This document shows, one piece after another, positions 1-8,898 of a DNA stretch of 64,000 bases. Position 1 is the first letter of the stretch; each line of letters opens with the position of its first letter. Under the pieces are notes generated by a model that worked only from the letters and a program-made list of their open reading frames with translations, was not told where the DNA came from and searched no databases. The stretch lies in contig JBKBHA010000001.1 of the NCBI GenBank assembly GCA_046297935.1, forward strand, positions 779,453-843,452, given 5' to 3'. The position numbers were made by a program, and so were the translations under genes. This DNA is from CAYMZZ01 sp046297935. GTDB taxonomy: Bacteria; Bacteroidota; Bacteroidia; Chitinophagales; Chitinophagaceae.

Positions 1-1692
1 AAACTGGCCGTGCCCGATCTGGAAGAAGGAGATATCATAGAATATGAATTCCGCAACTATAATGGAAGGCAGTATTCAACGAATCCTAATTACAAAGAGT
101 TTGATCCAATCTACTATGTATGCAACCGCGAAATGCCGGTAGCACGGCAGATTATAGAGGTGGTAACGCAGGATGATAAATACTTCATCGGGTATAAGAG
201 CCTTAAAGGAGCACCTGAATTTACGCAGCAGGAAAGCAAGGGTAAAAAGATGTATCGCTGGGTCGATGAAAATCGTGCAAAAATGGAAGACACGCGATAT
301 GTGAATGAATTTGTGGAGCAGCCTTCCGTGAAATTTCAGGTTACTTATGCGCGAAATGCCGCGAAAGCTTTTGTGTGGTTTAAAGATGAAAACGACATGA
401 AGCAGGATTTAAACCCGGAGGAACTGGCTGAAAAGGCAAGGACTTTCTGGTCTAACTCCGGTAAGCTTGAAAATACGGGCGATTACACCAGCGGACTGAG
501 CACTTCAATCGACAATACAGTGAAGGCTTTGTACAAGAGCCTGAAAAAATCAGGAGCTACTGAATACGACGATGAAGAGTATGCAAGAAGGGCTTATTAT
601 CAGATCCGCTCAATCACCCTTTTTAGAAATTGGAGTGATTATGCATTTGCAAAAGTATTTTCCGGTCTGCTGGCTATGAAGCGTCTGCCTCACGAAATCA
701 TCGTGTCTACCAGTAATCACCGCACGCAGCTGGGGAAAGTGGCTTTTACGCAGGAAATCACCTGGTCGGTTTTTTATAAGGGAAAATACTTCTGCAATCC
801 GTTCGAGCATCTGAACCCTGAAGAAATTCCTTCTTATCTGGCGGGAAATACCAGCGTTCGCTTTGATTACAAGAGTGACAGCAAGCCTGTGGGCGACGTT
901 ATACCGGCCAGTGACACCGCCATGAATTTGATTGCCCGGCAACTTTACGCCAAGCTGGATCCCGCTACGGCGTTGGTATCGGTAACGAAAACGGTAGAAG
1001 CAAAAGGCATGGCCAAAGACGATCTGATTGATGATGTGGTCGCATTGACCCCTTTCATGGAAAATGATTATCGGAACTATGGCGGTTCCAGCATGTGGGA
1101 GGGAATGTCGGATAAGGATATGTACAAGGCCATGGAGGATTTTAATAAAGAGAAGAAGGAGTGGAAGGAAGAAAAGCCGAAAATGATGAAGGCGTTAGCC
1201 GAAACTGAATACGGGTTCAAGGTGGAAACCTACAACAATTTTCGATTACAGAATGATGGACGGAATTTCAAGAAACGTTTCATACGCTTTAATGAAGATT
1301 TCGTACTTGCAGACATGGTATCGGTGGCAGGAAATGACTTGATCGTGGCTATACCCGCGCTGGTTGGAGGGCAAACCCGTATCACGAAAGACGAGAGGGA
1401 CAGAAACGCGCCCATTGATCTCCAATACCCGCGCCGACTTCTTTGGCATATAGAGCTCGATATTCCGGAGGGTTATTCAGTGAAGGGAGTGGAGAACTTA
1501 AATAAATGGGTTGACAATGCCTGTGGCACCTTTGCAGCCGAAGCAAAAATTGAAGGAGCCAAGTTGATTATTGACGTTAAAAAAATATATAAAGCTGCGC
1601 AATTCGCTGCGAACCAGTGGTCATCCATGCTGGTGATGCTCGATGAGGCTTATAATTATTCCCAATCAAAAGTGGTTTTAACAAAGAACTAG
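1..1692 (+). CDS. DUF3857/transglutaminase-like protein, 5' partial
   Basis: The reading frame is open from base 1, so the N-terminus lies outside the window and any internal GTG or ATG is not the true start. The visible 564 codons begin with an acidic VPDLEEGDIIEYEF stretch, which matches the beta-sandwich region of DUF3857 proteins, secreted or periplasmic Bacteroidota proteins with a transglutaminase-like second half. The middle part (about residues 150-330) is helical and aromatic-rich, as in a transglutaminase-like core, but I do not see a clear Cys-His-Asp triad. The C-terminal 150 residues look beta-rich and end close to a predicted terminator. Family assignment is by sequence style only; the protein could be an uncharacterised relative. 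Confidence 0.5.
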   Translation, partial: KLAVPDLEEGDIIEYEFRNYNGRQYSTNPNYKEFDPIYYVCNREMPVARQIIEVVTQDDKYFIGYKSLKGAPEFTQQESKGKKMYRWVDENRAKMEDTRYVNEFVEQPSVKFQVTYARNAAKAFVWFKDENDMKQDLNPEELAEKARTFWSNSGKLENTGDYTSGLSTSIDNTVKALYKSLKKSGATEYDDEEYARRAYYQIRSITLFRNWSDYAFAKVFSGLLAMKRLPHEIIVSTSNHRTQLGKVAFTQEITWSVFYKGKYFCNPFEHLNPEEIPSYLAGNTSVRFDYKSDSKPVGDVIPASDTAMNLIARQLYAKLDPATALVSVTKTVEAKGMAKDDLIDDVVALTPFMENDYRNYGGSSMWEGMSDKDMYKAMEDFNKEKKEWKEEKPKMMKALAETEYGFKVETYNNFRLQNDGRNFKKRFIRFNEDFVLADMVSVAGNDLIVAIPALVGGQTRITKDERDRNAPIDLQYPRRLLWHIELDIPEGYSVKGVENLNKWVDNACGTFAAEAKIEGAKLIIDVKKIYKAAQFAANQWSSMLVMLDEAYNYSQSKVVLTKN

Positions 1693-1716
1693 GTAAAGGC
1701 CTGGTTTTTGTGACTG

Positions 1717-1779
1717 GCAGATTAAGAACTTTGTTGGCAACGTGAGTTTGATCAAGCAGGGTTTTTAATCTGCTTTTTT
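1717..1779 (+). terminator. Hairpin with U-tract ending at the next start codon
   Basis: GCAGATTAA (1717-1725) pairs perfectly with TTAATCTGC (1765-1773) and is followed by six T residues. It fits a rho-independent terminator for the upstream gene, although the loop is long (39 nt). The T-tract runs directly into the ATG at 1780, so transcription of the next gene from upstream would pass through this structure. Confidence 0.5.
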
Positions 1780-2739
1780 ATGTTTAACTGGATCGATTTA
1801 CTACTGGTTCTGGTATTTGTATCGGCCTGCTGGGCAGGCTGGCGTCGTGGCTTTGTATCAGGCGCGGTCGATTTGCTTGTGCTGGTGACATCCATGACGA
1901 TAGCGTACAGTTATTACCCTGAATGGGGCGAGCGGCTACAGGAATGGTTTCCCCGATTAGGGGTCTGGTTGTTGCCGGCGTCATTTCTGTCCATATTTAT
2001 TGTTGCGTCAATGCTATTGGGTTGGCTAGCTTCCTGGTTTAAGCGCCGGATCCCGGATTCTTACCATCAAACGGGGTTTAATCGCATTCTTGGACTAGCA
2101 CCGGGTGCAATCAACGGCTGGCTGGCAGGCATTATCATTTCAGCATTGTTGCTTTCGCTGCCACTAAAGGATGCTATCACACAGGAAGCCCGGGAGAGTC
2201 GGCTGGCAAATCCGCTCGCCATGCAAAGCGAGTGGATCAATAGAAGACTTGCGCCGGTTTTTGATCAGGCGGTACGCCATACAATGAACAGCCTTACGGT
2301 TCGTCCCGAATCAGGCGAACACCTCTCACTTGGCTATCAGTTTAGCAACCCACGCACTCGTCCGTCTTTAGAAGACAGAATGCTGAAGCTGGTAAATGAG
2401 GAACGTACAAAACACGGGTTGAAATTGTTAAAGCGTGACCCCGAATTACAGCAGGTTGCAAGAGCGCACTCCCGTGATATGTTTGCAAGAGGTTATTTCG
2501 CTCACGAAAACCCTGATGGCAAAAGCCCGTTTGACAGAATGGAAGCGGCGTCGGTTAAGTTCAAGGCAGCGGGTGAAAATCTGGCACTGGCACAAACGCT
2601 TGAAATCGCACATGAAAATCTGATGAACTCGCCTGGTCACAGGGCTAATATTCTGAATCCTGCTTTTGGCCGATTAGGCATTGGTGTACTCGATGGTGGC
2701 TTTTATGGTTTAATGATCAGTCAGGAGTTCAGAGACTAA
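1780..2739 (+). CDS. CvpA-family membrane protein fused to a CAP/SCP domain
   Basis: The N-terminal 130 residues carry about four hydrophobic segments in the CvpA pattern (start FNWIDLLLVLVFV, then a GWRRGF turn), a family first linked to colicin V production and now known as general inner-membrane proteins. Residues from about 200 to the end form a CAP (SCP/PR-1) domain: LVNEERTKHGL, ARAHSRDMFARGYFAHENP, GENLA and SPGHRANIL are its usual signatures, with both metal-site histidines present. CAP domains in bacteria are extracytoplasmic and of uncertain activity. The fusion would anchor the CAP domain outside the inner membrane. It starts directly after a terminator-like hairpin and ends one base before the convergent kinase gene. 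Confidence 0.85.
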   Translation: MFNWIDLLLVLVFVSACWAGWRRGFVSGAVDLLVLVTSMTIAYSYYPEWGERLQEWFPRLGVWLLPASFLSIFIVASMLLGWLASWFKRRIPDSYHQTGFNRILGLAPGAINGWLAGIIISALLLSLPLKDAITQEARESRLANPLAMQSEWINRRLAPVFDQAVRHTMNSLTVRPESGEHLSLGYQFSNPRTRPSLEDRMLKLVNEERTKHGLKLLKRDPELQQVARAHSRDMFARGYFAHENPDGKSPFDRMEAASVKFKAAGENLALAQTLEIAHENLMNSPGHRANILNPAFGRLGIGVLDGGFYGLMISQEFRD

Positions 2740-2740
2740 A

Positions 2741-4015
2741 TCATACATCGCTCATTGGCAGCAGGAATGAAAAGCGGCTGCCTTTTCCAACAACAGATTC
2801 GATACGTAGCTGACTGCTATTCTTCGTCAGAAACTCACGGCAAAGCAGCAGGCCCAGGCCTGTACCTTGCTCCTGACGGGTGCCCGGAGTAGTATGCATT
2901 TCGCCGTTCTCCATTTTCTGTAACAGCTCAGGCGCTATACCGTTTCCTGAATCACTCACATATATTTCTATGGCGTGGCCACGTCGGTTTATGCCGACAC
3001 AAATGCTGCCATTTTCTTCTGTAAACTTGATCGCATTCGACACAAGGTTGCGCAATACGAGGTGAATCATGTCTGCGTCAGCCCAGGCGGTTACAGTTGT
3101 TTCGAACAGTAACTTAATTTCAATGTTTTTGGCCTCTGATTGCAGATGCAGCACTCTCACTACGTCTTCTATCAGATCATTCATCTGAACCGGCGCGGGG
3201 TGAGCTATCTCTGCTTCCATCTGCGATTTGGCCCAGCGCAGCAGGTTCTCCATCAAACCTACGGTATCGTTCAGATCCTTTTTTATATCGGGTACAAGTG
3301 CTTTAATTTCTCCGCCCGGCATGTCCTGCGACAGAATGTTCTCAAAAAGATTGCGGAGAGCGTACATGGGCGCTTTCAAATCGTGAGCGATGACAGAAAA
3401 CAAACGGCTCTTAAGAGAGTTAAGCTGCGCCAGTTCTTCGGCCTGCCATTGTAGCTGCCTGGCCTGCTCCTGCATCGAATGATTTGCCTGCTGCAATGAT
3501 TCGTTGAATCGTCGGTTTTCGGATTGAATCAGATACAAACCGTAAAAGATGTAGACAATGGCTATTGCCTGGTTGACCAGGTATGCCCAAATATTTGAGT
3601 TCTCCAGTTGAAAGGGATACCGGTTTAGCATAACGGCCAGCACAAAGTAGCTAATCATCGAAAAGCCGATCGAGAGCAGCATATAGGTTCGGTCGGCTAT
3701 AAAAAATACCGACAGAATACCGTATAGTACGAAAGAAAGCTCGATTCCCAGATCCACGCCATTGAGGTAGGCCAGGCAGGTGGTGAAGGGGTAAAGTATA
3801 AAATAGGCGAGCAGCGCCTGATTATACAGATGTTTAGCGTTCAACACAAGGACGGAAGCACTAACGAGAGGTGGCAGGGATGCCAGCACCCAAGCAACCG
3901 TTGGTACATTGCTGGAGGCAATAAGGCTGAAAAAAGGGAAAATGATGCCCGTAAATAGTTGAAAGAAATTGAGATAATTGAATATGGCCAGCTTGCTTTT
4001 TTCCTGATGCGTCAT
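2741..4015 (-). CDS. Membrane sensor histidine kinase (HisKA/HATPase_c)
   Basis: A 424-residue kinase from the ATG at 4015, which has GGAAAGGG just upstream. An in-frame ATG at 4159 would add 48 basic residues with no recognisable character. The N-terminal half has about six transmembrane segments, then a Gln/Glu-rich coiled coil. The H-box is FSVIAHDLKAPMYALRN with phospho-accepting His; the ATP-binding domain shows LRNLVSNAIKFT (N box), SDSGNGI (G1) and GTGLGLLL (G2). All catalytic boxes are intact. No response regulator is adjacent, so it is an orphan kinase here. The sensed signal is unknown; the 6-TM input domain resembles the 7TM-type sensors common in Bacteroidota. Confidence 0.85.
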   Translation of the reverse strand: MTHQEKSKLAIFNYLNFFQLFTGIIFPFFSLIASSNVPTVAWVLASLPPLVSASVLVLNAKHLYNQALLAYFILYPFTTCLAYLNGVDLGIELSFVLYGILSVFFIADRTYMLLSIGFSMISYFVLAVMLNRYPFQLENSNIWAYLVNQAIAIVYIFYGLYLIQSENRRFNESLQQANHSMQEQARQLQWQAEELAQLNSLKSRLFSVIAHDLKAPMYALRNLFENILSQDMPGGEIKALVPDIKKDLNDTVGLMENLLRWAKSQMEAEIAHPAPVQMNDLIEDVVRVLHLQSEAKNIEIKLLFETTVTAWADADMIHLVLRNLVSNAIKFTEENGSICVGINRRGHAIEIYVSDSGNGIAPELLQKMENGEMHTTPGTRQEQGTGLGLLLCREFLTKNSSQLRIESVVGKGSRFSFLLPMSDV

Positions 4016-4247
4016 ACCCTTCCAGAGCCCGATCCTTTTCACACGCAGCAGGCCGGCCTGCAATTTTCGCGAATGTAAGCGAAAACCGGCGCTGGCTTTT
4101 CGTTCGGCACGGCGCCAAACGAAGCTGTTCCATACAAATATTTGTGACAGGTATCTCATAGGTTCACCAGGGGTGGGGCGGTAAAATACAGGTTTTATGG
4201 TAAAAACGCAATAGGGTTAGTGCCTATAGTTGAGGAAAGGCGCAAAT

Positions 4248-4285
4248 AAAAAAGTGAATGGCAGCCATATGCCATTCACTTTTTT
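4248..4285 (-). terminator. Strong hairpin terminator after gcvP
   Basis: AAAAAAGTGAATGGC (4248-4262) and GCCATTCACTTTTTT (4271-4285) form a perfect 15-bp stem with an 8-nt loop. With A and T runs on both sides it can work in both directions. It serves gcvP on the minus strand, 18 bases past its stop codon. Confidence 0.9.
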
Positions 4286-4303
4286 ATTGAAGCTGGGAAA
4301 GGA

Positions 4304-7192
4304 TTATGCTTCAACCTTTTCCATATAGCTTTCCACGGGTTCGCAAGTGCAAATGAGGTTACGGTCGCCGTGGGTATTATTGACGCGTGCTACAGAAGGC
4401 CAAAACTTGTTAAGAGAAACGTAGGGGAGTGGAAAGGCTGCTGTTTCGCGGCTATAGCCACGCTCCCATTGGCTGCTTATGACGGCTTGCTGCGTATGGG
4501 GAGCCTGCTTCAGCATATTTTGTTTTTTGTCAAGTCGTCCTTCTTCGATCTGGCGAATTTCGTTACGGATTGCCAACAGCGCATCGCAAAAGCGATCGAG
4601 TTCAGCTTTGTCTTCGCTTTCTGTTGGTTCAATCATGATCGTACCAGGCACGGGGAAGCTCATAGTGGGTGCATGAAAGCCATAGTCCATCAGTCTTTTT
4701 GCCACGTCTTCCGCTTCAATTTCTGCTGACTTCTTAAATGGCCGGAGGTCAACAATAAATTCATGCGCACACTGTCCGTTATGGTTGGTGTATAGAATAT
4801 CAAAATCCGACTCGAGGCGAGCCCTCATGTAGTTGGCGTTCAGAATAGCGTATTCAGTGGCAGCACGCACTCCTTCGCCTCCAAGCATGCGGATATAACC
4901 ATATGAAATGAGAAGTATGCTGGCGCTACCATAAGGGGCGGCGGAAACCGCGGTGTTACCAACGGCACCATTGGCAAGGAAGCTATGTCCGGGTAGGAAG
5001 GCTTCCAGGTGTTTTTTAACACAGATCGGCCCCATGCCTGGGCCACCTCCACCGTGTGGTATGGCGAATGTTTTGTGCAGATTAAGGTGACAAACATCAG
5101 CACCAATCAGACCGGGAGCGGTAAGGCCTACCTGTGCATTCATGTTGGCGCCGTCCATATACACCTGTCCGCCATAAGAATGTACTATGTCAGTAATTTC
5201 CTTAACCGTTTCTTCATATACACCGTAGGTGCTGGGATAAGTAATCATGATTCCGGAAAGCTGATCCGCGTGTTGAGCAGCTTTTGCTTTCAGGTCGTCC
5301 ATGTCGATATAACCATTTTCCAACGCCTTCACTACCACCACCTTCATACCTGCCATTACAGCGGATGCCGGGTTGGTACCGTGGGCGGAAATGGGAATCA
5401 GCATCACATTGCGGTGCGATTCGCCGCGGCTCGCATGGTATCCACGAATTGCCAACAGACCTGCGTACTCGCCCTGTGCACCACTGTTGGGTTGGAGGCT
5501 GCAGGCATCGAATGCAGTGATTTCGCAGAGGTAAGCGCTAAGTTGGTCAACCAGGTATTGATAGCCTTTTGTTTGACTGGAAGGAGCAAAGGGATGTATT
5601 TTGCTCCAGTGCGACCAGCTAAGTGGCATCATTTCGCTGGCAGCATTCAGTTTCATAGTGCAACTACCCAGAGAAATCATGCTGGTATTCAACGACAGAT
5701 CTTTGTTTTCAAGCGACTTGATGTACCGCATCATCATGCTTTCGCTCCGGTAAGTATTAAATACAGGATGGGTAAGAAAACTGCTTGTTCTGGTGAGAGA
5801 TGTTGGAATATGCTCCAGTTCTGCGTCCTGGTGAATATCAAAAGTTACTGCATCGGTATCATTAACAAAACAGTTTATCAGATCATACAGGTCGTCTACG
5901 CTGGTGGTTTCGTCAATGGATATACCCACCTGATCGGCTCCCAGCTTTCGGAGATTGATTTGCTGTTTATCAGCTTTTTCAATGATCGCGTTTGCCTGGC
6001 CGGTAACTACTACGATGCTGTCGAAAAAATGTTGCGACGCCAGTTCAAACCCTCTTTCTTCTATTGCTGTGGCAACTACCTGAGTAAGCAGGGCGACTCG
6101 TTTGGCAATATTCTTCAGTCCGTCTGGGCCATGATAAACGGCGTACATGGCGGCCATATTAGCAAGCAGGGCCTGCGCAGTACAAATATTGCTGGTGGCT
6201 TTCTCGCGTTTGATATGTTGCTCCCGGGTTTGTAAAGCCATCCGGAGCGCACGGTTACCCGCAGCATCGATGCTAACACCAATGATACGCCCTGGCATGC
6301 TGCGTTTAAACTCGTCTTTTGCTGAAAAGAAAGCGGCGTGAGGACCGCCAAAGCCAAGAGGTACGCCAAATCGTTGGGCGGATCCGAAGGCTACATCCGC
6401 GCCCAATTCACCGGGGGGTGTTAAGAGGGTTAGTGCCAACAGGTCGGTTGCCATAGCCACGTATGCACCTGTTTCCTGTACGCGATTGATAAAACTGCGA
6501 TAATCTTCAACAGAGCCGAGATTATTTGGATATTGCACCAGCGCGCCAAAATAGCTCTTATCAATCGCTGCCGTTTTGTAGTCACCTACAACAATTTCGA
6601 TGCCTACCGGTGTGGCTCGGGTCATCAACACATCCAAAGTCTGCGGAAAAACGGCTGTATCCACAAGAAATCGGGGCCGCTCAATATGGTCCTGGCGGTT
6701 GAGCGAATTGAACAACATGGTCATAGCTTCGGCAGCGGCTGTACCCTCGTCGAGGAGTGATGCATTGGCAATTGGCAAGCCGGTAAGATCGCTGACCATG
6801 GTTTGAAAATTCAGCAGGCTTTCAAGACGGCCCTGCGATATTTCCGCTTGATAAGGGGTGTACTGGGTATACCATCCCGGATTCTCGAAAACATTTCGCA
6901 GTATTACCGACGGCGTGATACAATCGTAGTACCCCTGGCCGATATAATTCTTATATACTTTATTCAGGAACGAAATCTCCTTAATATGTTTGAGGTAATC
7001 GTGCTCACTCATTGCCTCAGGCAATTGTAAAGGCTTCTTCATACGGATGGCCGGAGGAACCGTCTTATCAATGAGACTGTTTAGAGAGGGCTCGCCGATT
7101 GTCTTCAGCATTTGCTGCTTTTCTTTTTCATCGGGTCCGATATGCCTTCCCGGGAATTCGGTGGATTGCAATTCAAAAAGGTTCATAATCAC
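4304..7192 (-). CDS. gcvP: Glycine dehydrogenase (decarboxylating), P-protein
   Basis: A full-length 962-aa fused P-protein of the glycine cleavage system. It decarboxylates glycine with pyridoxal phosphate and passes the aminomethyl group to lipoylated H-protein in the cytosol. Two related halves are visible: residues about 15-430, which hold the conserved N-terminal FPGRHIGP and YTPYQAEISQGRLESLLNFQ, and about 450-950, which hold SLGSCTMKLNA and the cofactor site NLHKTFAIPHGGGGPG with Lys near residue 707. The other gcv genes are not in the window; Bacteroidota often keep gcvP apart from gcvT and gcvH. An alternative ATG two codons downstream would give MNLFELQ. A promoter-like TAACTTTG lies about 130 bp upstream. 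Confidence 0.98.
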   Translation of the reverse strand: MIMNLFELQSTEFPGRHIGPDEKEKQQMLKTIGEPSLNSLIDKTVPPAIRMKKPLQLPEAMSEHDYLKHIKEISFLNKVYKNYIGQGYYDCITPSVILRNVFENPGWYTQYTPYQAEISQGRLESLLNFQTMVSDLTGLPIANASLLDEGTAAAEAMTMLFNSLNRQDHIERPRFLVDTAVFPQTLDVLMTRATPVGIEIVVGDYKTAAIDKSYFGALVQYPNNLGSVEDYRSFINRVQETGAYVAMATDLLALTLLTPPGELGADVAFGSAQRFGVPLGFGGPHAAFFSAKDEFKRSMPGRIIGVSIDAAGNRALRMALQTREQHIKREKATSNICTAQALLANMAAMYAVYHGPDGLKNIAKRVALLTQVVATAIEERGFELASQHFFDSIVVVTGQANAIIEKADKQQINLRKLGADQVGISIDETTSVDDLYDLINCFVNDTDAVTFDIHQDAELEHIPTSLTRTSSFLTHPVFNTYRSESMMMRYIKSLENKDLSLNTSMISLGSCTMKLNAASEMMPLSWSHWSKIHPFAPSSQTKGYQYLVDQLSAYLCEITAFDACSLQPNSGAQGEYAGLLAIRGYHASRGESHRNVMLIPISAHGTNPASAVMAGMKVVVVKALENGYIDMDDLKAKAAQHADQLSGIMITYPSTYGVYEETVKEITDIVHSYGGQVYMDGANMNAQVGLTAPGLIGADVCHLNLHKTFAIPHGGGGPGMGPICVKKHLEAFLPGHSFLANGAVGNTAVSAAPYGSASILLISYGYIRMLGGEGVRAATEYAILNANYMRARLESDFDILYTNHNGQCAHEFIVDLRPFKKSAEIEAEDVAKRLMDYGFHAPTMSFPVPGTIMIEPTESEDKAELDRFCDALLAIRNEIRQIEEGRLDKKQNMLKQAPHTQQAVISSQWERGYSRETAAFPLPYVSLNKFWPSVARVNNTHGDRNLICTCEPVESYMEKVEA

Positions 7193-7320
7193 TTCGTACT
7201 GTAAGGTAAGTTTGATGCTTTTTGCTTATTGCCGCATGAAACACAGGCGGCGTTTTCCCCTGGGGCTGTCGTGAACGGTCTATTTAAGACGGGTGTTTGG
7301 GCGGCCCCGGTCGGGCGCTG

Positions 7321-7328
7321 CAAAGTTA
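7321..7328 (-). promoter_or_regulatory. Possible Bacteroidota -7 box for gcvP
   Basis: The minus strand reads TAACTTTG, an exact match to the TAnnTTTG -7 element recognised by the primary sigma factor of Bacteroidota. No clear TTTG -33 element is present about 20 bp upstream, so this is a moderate call. It would give a leader of roughly 120 nt, in which I see no riboswitch fold. Confidence 0.4.
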
Positions 7329-7434
7329 GTATAGTGCAGCCATAAAAATGAGCCTGGAAGCTGCTGTGGATAATCCCTGTCCAGCGGTGCCTGCCGGGGT
7401 GTATTTTACCGGCGTATAGGCGCTACCTTGCGGT

Positions 7435-7920
7435 ATGTACCATCCGTTTTTAAAAAATTGGGAAAAACGATCGGCGGATCACCGGAAACAGTACCAGCAA
7501 CTGCTAAAAAAAGCTGATCGCAACAAGGTATTAAAACAGTTGCCTGATTTACATGAGGAAGCAACTGCCGCGGTGGATTGCCTTCAATGTGCACAATGCT
7601 GCAAAAGCTATTCGCCGCGGTTTAAAACGCCCGATGTAAAACGTATAGCGCGCGTACTGGGCCTGAGGGAAAGTGTGTTTATTGATACTTATCTGCGGGT
7701 AGATGAAGAGGGCGATTTTGTTGTAAAATCGAGCCCCTGCCCGTTTCTTGGGGCGGACAATTATTGTTCAATATATGAAGATAGACCTTCTGATTGCAGG
7801 CGCTTTCCGTATACGGATGAAGATGTTTTGCTGAAAAGGCCGGCACTGACCCTTAAAAACAGTAGTTTTTGCCCTATTACATTCTACGTACTTGAGAAAT
7901 TGCTGGCGGGAATGAAATAG
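7435..7920 (+). CDS. YkgJ-family cysteine cluster protein
   Basis: A 161-aa protein with eight cysteines in the YkgJ/UPF0153 arrangement: CLQCAQCCKSYSPRF near residue 48, then PCPFLGADNYCSIYEDRPSDCRRFP near residues 100-125, and a further FCPIT near the C-terminus. The family is thought to bind zinc or an iron-sulphur cluster; no reaction is established. Its length is slightly above the core domain, with a basic helical N-terminus of 45 residues. It is convergent with the hydrolase gene, with stop codons next to each other and only one base between them. The start codon is 11 bases past a TACCTTGC sequence, which resembles the -7 box and would imply a very short leader. Confidence 0.85.
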   Translation: MYHPFLKNWEKRSADHRKQYQQLLKKADRNKVLKQLPDLHEEATAAVDCLQCAQCCKSYSPRFKTPDVKRIARVLGLRESVFIDTYLRVDEEGDFVVKSSPCPFLGADNYCSIYEDRPSDCRRFPYTDEDVLLKRPALTLKNSSFCPITFYVLEKLLAGMK

Positions 7921-7921
7921 C

Positions 7922-8818
7922 TCAGGTGCCGGCGGTTAGTTCAAGATAGACGGCTTCGAGATTTACCCTGATAAATCCGGCCGTGTCCTTCCATTCGTCC
8001 ATACCCGGTATAGAACTGCGAGCGAGTATTTCTTCTCTGGTGCGGCCGGCAAGGATGTCCTGCTTCACGACAACAAACAGATTTTCGAAGAAGAATTTCA
8101 TTTCCCTCAAAAACTCCCTGCCCACCGTGAGTTGTTGCCCGTCGAGACCATGACCGCATACGAAGATGGTTCTCCGGTCGAAAACATTGTAGGCACGATC
8201 CAGTACCAACATCCAGTTTTCAACAGAGGCGCCGGCTTTGCGGTCCACATTAGGATAGCGTCGGTTACAAAGCAGGTCGCCCATGTGTACAACATCAGCT
8301 TTTTCAAAATGAACAAGTGCGTCACCATTTGTATGTGCGGGTCCGAAATAGTGAAGGCAAATTTTTTCTTTGCCAAAATCCTGGCACCAGGTATCGCCAA
8401 AGGTCTGGTCCGGATAAAGTTGTTGATCTTCTGTGTTGTTAGCTAAAGCTAGTTGTTCCTGGTTTGTTTTGGAATTGCTGTGGGCCAGCACGTGCTTAAT
8501 CTGGCCTTTGAAAGCAATGTTTCCTGCGCTATGGTCGGGATGGTGGTGGGTGTTGATGAGCAGATCGAAGGGATTGGGCTGGGTTTTCCGAAGTTCAGTT
8601 AAAAGATGCCCGGCCTGCTCCGGAAACTGACTGTCGACAATCACTGTCGCATCTTTATTTTTAAGAAAGGCGATGGCTCCGCCCTTCTCGGTGAAAAGAT
8701 AAACATCGCGACGGATCAACGCTGACTTCCACTCATCGCTTCGGAATGGGACAGCTGGAAGCAGCGTGAGCGCGCCCAGGCCCATTGCGGATTGTTGAAT
8801 AAACTTGCGACGATCCAT
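7922..8818 (-). CDS. Tat-exported metallo-beta-lactamase-fold hydrolase
   Basis: From the ATG at 8818 the 298-aa protein opens with MDRRKFIQQSAMGLGALTLL, a twin-arginine signal peptide, so export of the folded protein to the periplasm is likely. The mature part has the MBL metal motif NTHHHPDHSAG, a second His in GPAHTNGDALV, the Asp in VHMGDLL and a late His in FVCGHGLD, so a two-metal centre is complete. It resembles quinoprotein-relay and SoxH-like MBL proteins; the substrate is unknown. An upstream TTG would add 28 residues but would bury the signal peptide, so I reject it. It follows the MFS gene on the same strand with an 80-bp gap. Confidence 0.88.
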   Translation of the reverse strand: MDRRKFIQQSAMGLGALTLLPAVPFRSDEWKSALIRRDVYLFTEKGGAIAFLKNKDATVIVDSQFPEQAGHLLTELRKTQPNPFDLLINTHHHPDHSAGNIAFKGQIKHVLAHSNSKTNQEQLALANNTEDQQLYPDQTFGDTWCQDFGKEKICLHYFGPAHTNGDALVHFEKADVVHMGDLLCNRRYPNVDRKAGASVENWMLVLDRAYNVFDRRTIFVCGHGLDGQQLTVGREFLREMKFFFENLFVVVKQDILAGRTREEILARSSIPGMDEWKDTAGFIRVNLEAVYLELTAGT

Positions 8819-8898
8819 TGCGTTTGAACTTGTAAGGGAAGATAGGGAATTGTTGGAAAAGCCGGGCGACGGAGATTTGGAACGGCTTAATTTTAACT

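Noticed and set aside
5009..6235. Long plus-strand frame of 408 codons within gcvP
   Set aside because: It is the antisense shadow of gcvP; the minus-strand frame is an unmistakable enzyme.
7193..7320. Glycine riboswitch before gcvP
   Set aside because: The expected paired aptamer cores are not visible in the leader.
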